Assembly: GCA_019232665.1 (NCBI GenBank)
Contig: JAFANN010000068.1
Coordinates: 1 to 32,952, forward strand
Source of the DNA: Caulobacteraceae bacterium
GTDB lineage: Bacteria > Pseudomonadota > Alphaproteobacteria > Caulobacterales > Caulobacteraceae
Direction of reading: 5' to 3'
Length of the DNA: 32,952 bases
Below, one piece after another: positions 22,440 to 30,279 of the stretch (within the stretch, counting starts at the first letter, position 1; each line of letters starts with the position of its first letter). The translations under genes and the position numbers were made by a program. Under the pieces are notes generated by a model, which was given only the letters and a program-made list of their open reading frames with translations, was not told the DNA's origin and did not search any database.

Positions 22440-23876
22440 ATGTCCGACCATGCCCTGGAAACCAGTGAGACCCCCCCTCTCGCCGGCAGCAAGGAGGCGA
22501 TGCGTGCGCGGCCGCGGCGCGAGCGCCGTCGTCGTCAAGAAGGGTTCTTCGGCGCCATCCCCGACAAGGCCTACCAGGAGCCTGTCTTCGTGGGCCGCAG
22601 CATCTTCGGGCGCTGGGCGGTGGTCAGCGATCCGGCGGCCGTGCGCCGCGTGCTGGTCGAGCAGTGGGCGAACTACCCGAAGACGAAGATGGACATCGAG
22701 TTCTTCAACGCCATCTTTGGCGGAGGCCTGCTGGGCCTGGACGGCGAGGACTGGCGCCTGCATCGGCGGATTATGGCTCCGGCCTTCGATCCGCGCACCG
22801 TGGCCTCCTACGGCCCGGCGATGGCCTCCACGATCCAGTCGTTCCTCGCCCGCTGGGACGCGCTCCCGGACGAAGCTCCTATCGACATGTCCGAGGAGAT
22901 GACCGCCCTCACCTTGGAAGTCATCTCGCGCACGGTGTTCTCGGCCGACAGCGGCGAGATGGGCTCGCTCGTGCGAGACGTGCTTCTGCGCGGAGCCGAG
23001 ACTTCGGCAGCTGCAAATCTCCTGGACCTGGCGCCCGTGATCGGTCCCTGGCGAATGAGACGCCGTAAACGGGAGCTGGCCGAGGCGTCACGGCCTTTGG
23101 ATGCGGCCATCGAAAAACTGCTGGCCGAACGGGAATCGCGCGGACACGAGGGTCCGAAGGACCTGATCGACCGGCTGATGGCCGCCCGAGACGCCGAGAC
23201 TGGCGGTCGGCTGACCGCCAAGGAGATCCGCGACGAGATCGTCACCATCTACGTCGCGGGCCACGAGACCACCGCCAGCACCCTGTCGTGGACCTGGTAC
23301 GTTCTCTCGCAGCGCCCCGAGCCCCTCGCCCGCCTTCAGGCGGAGCTGGACGCGGAGCTTGGCGGCCGAGCCCCCGAACCCGGCGACCTGGCGCGCCTCC
23401 CCTATGTCCGGCGCGTGGTGGAGGAGGCGATGCGGCTCTACCCCGCCGCGCCTGGCCTCTCGAGCCGACGCGCGGTCGCGGACGACGAGCTTGCCGGCGT
23501 GAGAATTCCCAAGGGGACGTCGGTCAACGTCCTTCCCTGGATCATCCATCGACACGAGCAACTGTGGGAGGACCCCGAGACCTTCGATCCCGATCGCTTC
23601 GCTCCGGAGCGTTCGGCCGACCGTCCGCGCTTCGCCTACCTGCCGTTCGGCGGCGGCCCTCGCGTGTGCATCGGCCAGGTCCTGGCGATGAACGAGTCCA
23701 TCCTCGCCCTGGCGGCCCTCGGCCAGCGCTACTCGGCCCGCCTCGCGCCCGGCGCCGATGTGGCGCCCAAGGCCAACATCACCCTGCAGTTCCAGCACGG
23801 CCTGCCGATGATCCTCGAGCGACGGGCCATTGCGCGGGCGGACGGCAAGAGCGTGGCGGCGGAGGCGGTGGCGTGA
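22440..23876 (+). CDS. Cytochrome P450 (478 aa)
   Basis: Haem-thiolate monooxygenase. The I-helix oxygen motif AGHETT is at 273-278 (T278 region), the ExxR pair E329/R332 lies in EEAMRLYP, the PERF-type segment is DPETFDPDRFAPER (about 378-391), and the haem loop FGGGPRVCIG has the axial ligand C410. The length and lack of an N-terminal membrane anchor indicate a soluble class I type; no ferredoxin or reductase gene is adjacent, so redox partners must come from elsewhere. The N-terminal 35 residues are very Arg-rich (RARPRRERRRRQ), which is unusual for a P450. The start is ATG 22440. The substrate is unknown; the upstream GPH transporter is the only functional hint. Confidence 0.93.
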   Translation: MSDHALETSETPPLAGSKEAMRARPRRERRRRQEGFFGAIPDKAYQEPVFVGRSIFGRWAVVSDPAAVRRVLVEQWANYPKTKMDIEFFNAIFGGGLLGLDGEDWRLHRRIMAPAFDPRTVASYGPAMASTIQSFLARWDALPDEAPIDMSEEMTALTLEVISRTVFSADSGEMGSLVRDVLLRGAETSAAANLLDLAPVIGPWRMRRRKRELAEASRPLDAAIEKLLAERESRGHEGPKDLIDRLMAARDAETGGRLTAKEIRDEIVTIYVAGHETTASTLSWTWYVLSQRPEPLARLQAELDAELGGRAPEPGDLARLPYVRRVVEEAMRLYPAAPGLSSRRAVADDELAGVRIPKGTSVNVLPWIIHRHEQLWEDPETFDPDRFAPERSADRPRFAYLPFGGGPRVCIGQVLAMNESILALAALGQRYSARLAPGADVAPKANITLQFQHGLPMILERRAIARADGKSVAAEAVA

Positions 23877-23924
23877 GGGGGTTAGTGTCGCGGCGTCCTA
23901 CCTAATCCACGGGCTTATAATAAA

Positions 23925-23962
23925 CTTCGTCATGGCCGGGCGTCAGTCCCGGCCACCCATCG
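23925..23962. repeat. Left 38-bp terminal repeat of GIY-YIG unit
   Basis: Contains an internal 8-bp palindrome, TGGCCGGG at 23933-23940 with CCCGGCCA at 23948-23955 and a 7-base loop. It lies 48 bp after the P450 stop. The mate on the other side is inverted and differs at one base in the loop. Confidence 0.85.
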
Positions 23963-24024
23963 CTCGACTGAGCGAGCGTTGGCCGTGGCCGCGTTCTTGG
24001 CGCGGCCAAGTTCGGCCGGCAGGG

Positions 24025-24360
24025 TTACACCTTCTCACCCAGACCCTCAGGCCAGCCGATTGACCCGCGCCACGTTTTGCTCAAATCCTCCCGGTGTGGA
24101 TTCTCGCGCTCGATCAAATTGATCTTCCAATCCCGCTTGTATTTCTTAAGTGACTTCTCCCGCCGTATCGCGAGCACGACGGACTCGTGCTCCTCGAACC
24201 AGACCAGCCGATGAAGGCCGTACTTCTTCGTGAAACCCTCGAACTGGCCCGCCTGATGTTGGTCGACTCGTGTCTCGAGATTGGACGTGACGCCGATGTA
24301 GAGCGCTCCGTAGGGCCGGTTTGCCATCATGTAGACCGCGATGAACGGGCGACGCTCCAT
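24025..24360 (-). CDS. GIY-YIG nuclease-superfamily protein (111 aa)
   Basis: Single-domain GIY-YIG protein, the small UvrC-N/YhbQ-like type, predicted to nick or cleave DNA; it carries no separate DNA-binding domain. Motifs: VYMMAN in place of the first GIY, LYIGVTSNLETRVDQH with the YIG at 21-23 and the conserved Arg at R31, then RREKSLKKYKRDWKINLIE holding the presumed metal-binding Glu (E68) and NPHREDL at the end. The length fits the YhbQ class of about 90-110 residues. It is flanked on both sides by inverted repeats, and local composition is less GC-rich than its neighbours, both pointing to a transferred element. The ATG at 24360 lacks a strong ribosome site. Confidence 0.88.
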   Translation of the reverse strand: MERRPFIAVYMMANRPYGALYIGVTSNLETRVDQHQAGQFEGFTKKYGLHRLVWFEEHESVVLAIRREKSLKKYKRDWKINLIERENPHREDLSKTWRGSIGWPEGLGEKV

Positions 24361-24467
24361 AGCGTCACCGTTCTATCTGCGGATGACAGAGACAAGTCTC
24401 GCAATGCCTCTCCGCCGTACGTGGCCGCGCTCATTCGCGGTCATTGCCGACATCTCGCCAAGTCGAC

Positions 24468-24505
24468 CGATGGGTGGCCGGGACTAACGCCCGGCCATGA
24501 CGAAG
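24468..24505. repeat. Right 38-bp terminal repeat of GIY-YIG unit
   Basis: Inverted copy of the left terminal repeat with a single-base difference in the hairpin loop. The TGGCCGGG/CCCGGCCA stem is conserved. It is followed by a short AT-rich tract before the lipoprotein stop codon. Confidence 0.85.
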
Positions 24506-24544
24506 AATTAATTGGGTTCAAAAATTTACTCGCCCCGACGTGCC

Positions 24545-24859
24545 TCAACGCCACCGGGAGTAGGCGAAGGTCGGGCCGCCGGCGAGGCCGAAGTAGAAGC
24601 CGACGTCGTAAGGGACGCTGGCGGCGCTGGTCTCGTAGAGGTGCCAGGGCTGCGGGATCGGCAGCACGCCCGGGAAGAACCGCTGGATCACTTCGATGAT
24701 CAGGGTCACCGGGGCGATCAGTCCATGCCAGAAGCCGAGGACGAGAAGGGTTAGCGGTCCGCCCCCTGCCGCCTGGCGGGCGTCCGGGCTGCCCGCGGCG
24801 CAGGCGGCGAGTAGCAGGACGAGGCCGACGATACCGGCGATCCGCAACGACCTGCCCAT
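24545..24859 (-). CDS. Small lipoprotein, hypothetical (104 aa)
   Basis: The signal peptide MGRSLRIAGIVGLVLLLAAC ends in the lipobox LAAC with lipidation at C20, so it should be a membrane-anchored lipoprotein. The mature part has a hydrophobic segment (GFWHGLIAPVTLIIEVIQRFF), PQPWHLYET, and a Tyr-rich end VPYDVGFYFGLAGGPTFAYSRW. The pattern (FWHGLIAPxTLI then YDVGFxxG) is shared by conserved small bacterial proteins of unknown role, but I do not know a family name. The ATG at 24859 has a GAGGAGG site; an upstream ATG (24952) is rejected because it would bury the lipobox. It is divergent from the O-antigen ligase gene. Confidence 0.78.
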   Translation of the reverse strand: MGRSLRIAGIVGLVLLLAACAAGSPDARQAAGGGPLTLLVLGFWHGLIAPVTLIIEVIQRFFPGVLPIPQPWHLYETSAASVPYDVGFYFGLAGGPTFAYSRWR

Positions 24860-25042
24860 GACGCCTCCTCGTGGGGGAAAAGCGACCCCGACAGTGGTCG
24901 GTCCCATTGGGCCGTGCAACGCCGCCCTCAAGGCGACGGTTCCGCGTCCCACCCTGCGGCACGCCGTCCCTTTGGCTCGCGCGAGGGGACTGGTAAGCGC
25001 TCCCGCCGCGAGCCGACGGGTGCTGGGATGTCTGGAAGGGGG

Positions 25043-26365
25043 ATGGCCGACAACGGCTCCGAGCGGCCGCTCCTGGCCGCATCGGCCTTCCTATGCCTGG
25101 CGGCTGTCGCTTTCGGCGGCGCCAGCGCCGGTGCGCCGCTTCGCCTCGCCGTCGTCGAACTTTGCGCCCTTCCTGCCCTGACACTGGCTCTCCTGGGCGC
25201 GGCCCGGGACCGGAGAGTTGACTGGGGCGTAGGCGTCCTGACGCTGATCGTGGGGACGCCGCTCCTCCAGCTCGTCCTGCTTCCACCGTCCGTCTGGCGA
25301 CATCTCGCCGCCAGCGCCGAGCGGAGTGACGCGCTCGCCGCTGCGGGGGTCGCCCTTGGGTGGGCGCCGCTCAGCCTCTTCCCCGCCGCCACGCTCGATT
25401 GCCTGCTGGCCCTGATCGCCCCGGCCGCCATCTTCCTCGCCACAACGCAGCTGACATCCCGAGGACGGCGGAGACTCGCCGGGCTTTGGCTGGCTTCGGC
25501 GTCCGCGGGCCTCGTCCTGGGCATGGTTCAGCTCTCGCAGCCGGATGGGGGATGGGCGTACCTCTACGTCCCGACCAATCCGGGCTCCCTGGTGGGACTG
25601 TTCGCCAACCGCAATCACCAGGCTGCCTGGCTGCTGGCTCTCATCCCCATCTCCGCCGGCCTGGCCGCGCCTGAACTCCTCGCGTCGGATTCTCGGAAGC
25701 GCGCCGCGGCAATCGCGATCGGCGCACTCGCCCCCATCCTCGCCATCGTCGCGCTCGCCGCAGTCCGGTCCAGGGCCGGCGTCCTGCTGGCGGCCCCCGC
25801 GGCCGTTGGCGCGCTGGCCGTATTGGCGGGAAGCCGCCTTCCCCGCCGGACGCTCGCGATCCTGGCCATCGCCCCGCTCATCGCCGGCGCGGCGGTCGCC
25901 GCCTTCGCAAGCGGGCCCGTGCTCGACCGCTTCGCCGACCAGCCAAGGCTCGAAGCCCGCGCGGAGACCTGGCCGGCGGTGGTCGACGCAGGACGCGGGG
26001 TCATGCCCTTGGGGTCTGGAGTCGGAAGCTTCGATCGCGTGTTTCGCGCCGCCGAGCCCCTCGGCCTCGTAGGGCCGACCTTCCTCAACCATGCGCACAA
26101 CGACTATCTGGAAGTCTGGATCGAGACCGGCCTCGTCGGCGCTCTTGTCCTCGCCGCCTTTCTCGTCTGGTTCGGCCTGCGCGTCGCCCGCGCCTGGAGC
26201 CCGTCCGGGAGCCGACTCGCCCGCGCATCGAGCGTGAGCGCAGGCCTGCTGATGGCGGCCTCGGCCGTCGACTATCCGCTCCGCACCGAGACCCTGGCCT
26301 GCCTGTTCGCCTACGCCTGCGGCTGCCTCGTCCCCTCTCGCACGGCCGCGGAGTCAGCGGCTTGA
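25043..26365 (+). CDS. O-antigen ligase/polymerase-like (Wzy_C) membrane protein (440 aa)
   Basis: Polytopic inner-membrane protein, about 11-12 TM segments. The diagnostic large-loop motif HAHNDYLEVWIETGL (about residues 350-364) is the hallmark of the Wzy_C/O-antigen ligase family (PF04932); NRNHQAAWLLAL (about 190-201) is also typical of the family. These proteins transfer or polymerise glycan chains on lipid carriers at the periplasmic face; the exact acceptor is unresolved (O-antigen, capsule or exopolysaccharide). The start ATG at 25043 has GGAAGGGGG; ATG 25028 in frame is an alternative. The stop overlaps the start of the fucosyltransferase gene, so the two form a coupled pair. Confidence 0.87.
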   Translation: MADNGSERPLLAASAFLCLAAVAFGGASAGAPLRLAVVELCALPALTLALLGAARDRRVDWGVGVLTLIVGTPLLQLVLLPPSVWRHLAASAERSDALAAAGVALGWAPLSLFPAATLDCLLALIAPAAIFLATTQLTSRGRRRLAGLWLASASAGLVLGMVQLSQPDGGWAYLYVPTNPGSLVGLFANRNHQAAWLLALIPISAGLAAPELLASDSRKRAAAIAIGALAPILAIVALAAVRSRAGVLLAAPAAVGALAVLAGSRLPRRTLAILAIAPLIAGAAVAAFASGPVLDRFADQPRLEARAETWPAVVDAGRGVMPLGSGVGSFDRVFRAAEPLGLVGPTFLNHAHNDYLEVWIETGLVGALVLAAFLVWFGLRVARAWSPSGSRLARASSVSAGLLMAASAVDYPLRTETLACLFAYACGCLVPSRTAAESAA

Positions 26366-27165
26366 AGACGGTCAAGATCCAGGGCGGACTTGGGAACCAG
26401 CTCTTCGGCCTGGCTTTCGCGCGCTCCGTGGCCATCGTGAGCCAGCGGCCCGTGGCGCTGGACCTCTCTTCCTACGAGCGCGACCGCTACGGGCGCGGCT
26501 TCGAACTGGCTGAGTTTTCGCGCAACCTCGGGGCCTTCGTCCCAAGTCATCGACCCTTGGCGGGCTCGCCCCTTGCGCACATTGCGGCGCGCTTCATGCC
26601 GACCCCCGGCTTCGTTGCCGAACGCAAACGGCCCGCCGATGAAGCGGCGCTGCGAGCCCTGGTCGGAAAAGGCGACTTCTTCAGCGGCTACTGGCAGGAC
26701 GAGGCCTATATGCTCGAGGTCGAGCGGTTGCGTCTTCAGACCCGCCGCCTGTTCGAGACCCGCGGCCGCCATGCTCCCGCCGGTCTCGTTGTGATCCACT
26801 ACCGCACCTATCAGGAGGAACGGCGCCGCCGCGCACGCCGAACGCCGCCTGGGCGCTTCTTCGCCGACGCCCTCGACCAGATCGAAGCGAAGACGGGACC
26901 GGTGTCGGAGGTGGCCTTGATCTCGGACGACGTCGGCCTCGCCCGCCGGCGGTTGGGCGATCTGGGCCGCCCGATCATCGAGCTCGATCAGCCCGACGCC
27001 TGGTCGGATCTCGCCGTGATGGTCCGGGCGCGGGCGCTTGTCCTCAGCAACTCGTCATTCTCTTGGTGGGGCGGCTTCTGCTCGGCCGCGCGGGCGGTGA
27101 TCTATCCGAGCCCCGACGGCTATGCTCACTATCCCCGACCCTCAGCGCGCTTCATCGTTCTGTGA
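26362..27165 (+). CDS. GT11-like alpha-1,2-fucosyltransferase (267 aa)
   Basis: Glycosyltransferase family 11-like enzyme, which normally moves fucose from GDP-fucose to galactose. Supporting motifs are GGLGNQLFGLAFARSVA right at the N-terminus (about residues 8-24), IHYRTYQEE around 144-152, where classical members read HxRRGD, and NSSFSWWGGFCSAA near 240-253. The key first-motif Arg-Arg-Asp is thus altered to Y-R-T, so activity or donor may differ. The start is TTG at 26362: it overlaps the previous stop (TTGA) and no ATG lies between it and the essential GGLGNQ motif. It is translationally coupled to the Wzy-like gene, implying decoration of the same glycan. Confidence 0.83.
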   Translation: MKTVKIQGGLGNQLFGLAFARSVAIVSQRPVALDLSSYERDRYGRGFELAEFSRNLGAFVPSHRPLAGSPLAHIAARFMPTPGFVAERKRPADEAALRALVGKGDFFSGYWQDEAYMLEVERLRLQTRRLFETRGRHAPAGLVVIHYRTYQEERRRRARRTPPGRFFADALDQIEAKTGPVSEVALISDDVGLARRRLGDLGRPIIELDQPDAWSDLAVMVRARALVLSNSSFSWWGGFCSAARAVIYPSPDGYAHYPRPSARFIVL

Positions 27166-27243
27166 CGCGCTGGTTTCGCCGCATGCCGAAGGTCTCTAAG
27201 AACTTTTCGGACATTGCGGCACGCCTAAGCCGAAGGGGATTCC

Positions 27244-28953
27244 ATGAGCCTGCGCCTCCCGGTCGTCTCGCTGATCCTTTGCGCGCTCTTCGCGGGCTTG
27301 GCGCACGCGCAGCCTTCGCCGACTCCGCTGCATGGGCCCAGGGCCATGATCGCGGCGGCCAATCCGCAGGCTGTGGAGGCCGGTCTTGCGATCCTTCGCC
27401 GAGGTGGCAACGCCATCGACGCCGCGGTGGCCGTGCAGGCGACGCTCGGCCTCGTCGAGCCCCAGAGCTCCGGAATCGGCGGCGGCGCCTTCATCGTCCT
27501 CTACGATCCGCACACGGGCAAGGTGACGGCCTACGACGGCCGTGAGTTCGCGCCCGCCGGCGCGACCAAGGACCTGTTCCTCAGGCCTGACGGACACCCA
27601 ATGTCCTATGCCGAGGCCGTGCTCTCCGGCCGCTCGGCCGGGGTCCCCGGCGCGGTCGCCGCTCTCTACATGGCGCACAAGGAGCGCGGGAAGCTGCCCT
27701 GGGCAAACCTGTTCACGGACAGCGAAAAGCTCGCCGAGGAAGGCTTCCTGGTCGGGCCGCGCATGCAGGGCATGGTCGTGAGCAGGGCTCCGCAGACCAA
27801 GGCTCCCGACGTCATCGCATATTTCAAGGGCCCTGACGGGCTTCCGGTCCGGGCCGGGGAACGGCTGAAGAATCCCGCCTACGCCGCCACGCTACGGCTG
27901 ATCGCCTCCCAGGGCCCCGACGCCATCCTCAAAGGACGCATCGCCTCGGACATCGTCGGCCGCCTCAAGCAGGATCCCCTGCCCAGCACCATGACCATGG
28001 CGGACCTTGCTGCCTACAAACCCGAGCGGAGCGAAGGACTGTGCCGTCCCTATCGGATCTGGCTGGTCTGCGTGCCGGACCCACCCTCGGGTGGCCTCGA
28101 CACCCTCGAGGCGCTCGGCATCCTCGAACACACCGACATCGCCTCGCGCGGTCCCACAGATCCGCAGGCCTGGTTCGAACTGGCCCAGGCCGAGCGGCTG
28201 AGCTACGCCGACGACCTGTACTACAACGCCGATCCGGCTTTCGTGACGGTTCCGGTGGCGGGCCTGCTGGATCGCGACTACCTGGCCGATCGTGCGCGCC
28301 TCATCGGGGACACGGCGGGGCCGCCACCGAAGCCGGGCCATCCCGCCGGCGCGCCATCGCATGGTCCGGACGCCACGCGCGAACCGGGCGGCACCTCGTC
28401 CTTCGTCGTCGTCGACCGCTGGGGAAATGTCGTGGCCATGACCACGACGGTGGAAAGCATCTTCGGCGACGGCCGGATGGTCGACGGCTTCTTCCTCAAT
28501 AACCAGTTGACCGACTTCTCCTTCAATCCGGACAACCCAGACGGCACGCCGGCCGCGAACGCGGTGGCGGGGCGCAAGAAGCCGCGCTCGTCGATGTCGC
28601 CTACCATTATCCTGGATCGCCAGGGTCGGTTCGTCGCCGCCATCGGCTCCCCCGGCGGCTTGGCGATCCCGGCCTTCGTCCTCAAGGGGATCGTGGGCGC
28701 GCTCGACTGGAAGCTGTCGATGCAGGACGCCGTGGCGCTGCCCAACCTAGTGGCGATCGGCAACCGCTTCATCTCCGAACCGGAAAAATTCGCTCCCGGC
28801 GTCGTCGACGCGCTGGCCGCCAAGGGGATCACCCTCGAGGGCGGCGCTGGGGTCGAGGACTCCGGTCTCCACGGGGTCATCGTTCGCAACGGCAGTCTGC
28901 AGGGCGGCGCGGACCCCCGTCGCGAAGGCGTCGCCCTGGGGTGCTGCGAGTAG
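27244..28953 (+). CDS. ggt: Gamma-glutamyltransferase (569 aa)
   Basis: Periplasmic Ntn-hydrolase that cleaves or transfers the gamma-glutamyl group of glutathione. The signal peptide is residues 1-22 (LRLPVVSLILCALFAGLAHA). Family sequence: GGNAIDAAVAVQATLGLVEPQSSGIGGG, TAYDGREFAP and GRSAGVPG in the large-subunit part; autocatalytic cleavage should occur before T384 in EPGGTSSFVVVD; later SMSPTII and GSPGG hold the substrate glycines. The length is normal for bacterial GGT. The catalytic Thr is preserved, although GGTSSF differs from the common HGTTHL. The gene has ATG at 27244 with AAGGGGA upstream and stands alone, 78 bp after the fucosyltransferase. Confidence 0.93.
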   Translation: MSLRLPVVSLILCALFAGLAHAQPSPTPLHGPRAMIAAANPQAVEAGLAILRRGGNAIDAAVAVQATLGLVEPQSSGIGGGAFIVLYDPHTGKVTAYDGREFAPAGATKDLFLRPDGHPMSYAEAVLSGRSAGVPGAVAALYMAHKERGKLPWANLFTDSEKLAEEGFLVGPRMQGMVVSRAPQTKAPDVIAYFKGPDGLPVRAGERLKNPAYAATLRLIASQGPDAILKGRIASDIVGRLKQDPLPSTMTMADLAAYKPERSEGLCRPYRIWLVCVPDPPSGGLDTLEALGILEHTDIASRGPTDPQAWFELAQAERLSYADDLYYNADPAFVTVPVAGLLDRDYLADRARLIGDTAGPPPKPGHPAGAPSHGPDATREPGGTSSFVVVDRWGNVVAMTTTVESIFGDGRMVDGFFLNNQLTDFSFNPDNPDGTPAANAVAGRKKPRSSMSPTIILDRQGRFVAAIGSPGGLAIPAFVLKGIVGALDWKLSMQDAVALPNLVAIGNRFISEPEKFAPGVVDALAAKGITLEGGAGVEDSGLHGVIVRNGSLQGGADPRREGVALGCCE

Positions 28954-28968
28954 GCGTGGCGCTCCGCG

Positions 28969-30279
28969 TCAGGCGGTAGCCGGAGTCTCGGCAATCTCCC
29001 GGAGGACCTCGGCCTCGGCCTCCGGACTGGCTTGCCCGTCGGTGGTCGCCAGGAGGTGCTTGGGGATCAGCATGACCACCGGCAGCATCAGGGCGTAGAC
29101 GATGGTGATGGCGATCACGCAGTAGGTGAAGCCGTAGGTGGGACTGCTGGCGTAGATCACCGAACCGAGCAGGTCGCTGCCACGTGTCGAAAGGGCGAAG
29201 GCCGCCTCGATGAGCATCATCAGTGTCCCCTGCAGTCCTGGCGGACATGAGCGCATGGCCAGGTCCCACATGGCGCCGGTGACGATGCCGCCCATCGCGC
29301 CGATGGGCGCGGCGAGGATCAGGGCCTCGGTCGGCGTATGGATGAAGGCCAGCGGGATCATCTGCGGGATTGAGATGATGATCCCCCACACCAGCAACTT
29401 CCCGAGACGCACGCGCTTGCACAGCCAGCCGTAGATCAGGAAGACCGGAATGAAGGAGGCGACGAAGATCGCCTGGAAATCTCCGTAGATCGCGTCCGAG
29501 GCGTGAAGATGGTTCGTCAGGTAATATTGCAGGGGCGTCTGACCCCCGGGCGCGAAGGAGAACAGGAACATCAGCAGGGCCGCCGGGTAGATCGCCTTGT
29601 GCTTCACGAGGCGCTTCAGGTCCCCGACGATCGACGTTCCGCGCGCCTGGGGCGCGTCATAGGCGCCGGCGAAGACCGCCCGCGGCTTCCATAGGCCCAT
29701 CGCACCGATCCCGACCGTGAGGACGGCGAGGCAGAGAAAGATCGTCGAGGCGCTGACGTGCTCGGTCAGATATCCCGACGCGGCGGCGCCGGCGAGGACG
29801 GGGATGTAGGCGACGATCTGCCAGAGCACCGTCAGGCGCCCCGACATGAGTTTCTCCTGGCCCGTCAGGGCCATGAGCCCGCTATAGGCGGCGCCGATGA
29901 GCCGCGACGCGAGCATCACCAGGAACATGCCGCCGAAGAGGGCAGGGTAGCTGATCGGCGACAACGCCATCCAGAGGAACACTACGGCCGTCAGCGGCGC
30001 GAAGATCAGGAAATAGCCGCGATCCCTAAGGCCGAGCGGATTCCACGTGTCGCGCAGGAACCCGAAGATGAAAGCGAAGTAGGTCGGAACTGCGGTCAGC
30101 AGCCGGAAGACCGAGACCTGCGCGGCGCTGGCGTGCAGGTGGTTCTTCAGCATGTAGGAGGTCGAGATGTCGACCAGGTATCCGGACGGCGTCGCGAGGT
30201 AGAGCAGAAACGTCAGGGCGCCAAAGTAGAGATAGGTTTGCCGCGCATCGCGGCCGTCCTGGACGTAAGTCGTCGTCAT
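28969..30279 (-). CDS. MFS transporter, folate/biopterin-transporter-like (436 aa)
   Basis: About 12-TM major facilitator. The N-terminal region LVDISTSYMLKNHLHASAAQVSVFRLL and FIFGFLRDTWNPLGLRDRGYF resemble the BT1/folate-biopterin branch, while the C-terminal half has SFAPGGQTPLQYYLTNHLHAS, an internal echo of the first half (KNHLHAS). Substrate is not determined. The start ATG at 30279 overlaps the stop of the AlkD-like gene (ATGA), so it is translated as the second gene of a pair. Confidence 0.82.
   Translation of the reverse strand: MTTTYVQDGRDARQTYLYFGALTFLLYLATPSGYLVDISTSYMLKNHLHASAAQVSVFRLLTAVPTYFAFIFGFLRDTWNPLGLRDRGYFLIFAPLTAVVFLWMALSPISYPALFGGMFLVMLASRLIGAAYSGLMALTGQEKLMSGRLTVLWQIVAYIPVLAGAAASGYLTEHVSASTIFLCLAVLTVGIGAMGLWKPRAVFAGAYDAPQARGTSIVGDLKRLVKHKAIYPAALLMFLFSFAPGGQTPLQYYLTNHLHASDAIYGDFQAIFVASFIPVFLIYGWLCKRVRLGKLLVWGIIISIPQMIPLAFIHTPTEALILAAPIGAMGGIVTGAMWDLAMRSCPPGLQGTLMMLIEAAFALSTRGSDLLGSVIYASSPTYGFTYCVIAITIVYALMLPVVMLIPKHLLATTDGQASPEAEAEVLREIAETPATA

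Larger units (their letters stand above)
23925..24505. mobile_element. Candidate REP/IR-bounded GIY-YIG element
   Basis: A 581-bp unit: 38-bp outer inverted repeats (23925-23962 and 24468-24505), identical at 37 of 38 positions, bracket a single GIY-YIG nuclease gene. The inner arms continue for about 60 bp as weaker (roughly 60% by eye) inverted repeats, so the left arm ends almost at the nuclease stop codon. I found no obvious target-site duplication; flanks are AT-rich on both sides (TTATAATAAA left, GAATTAATTG right). It is not a known IS and has no transposase. Mobility is inferred from layout, not shown. Confidence 0.5.
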
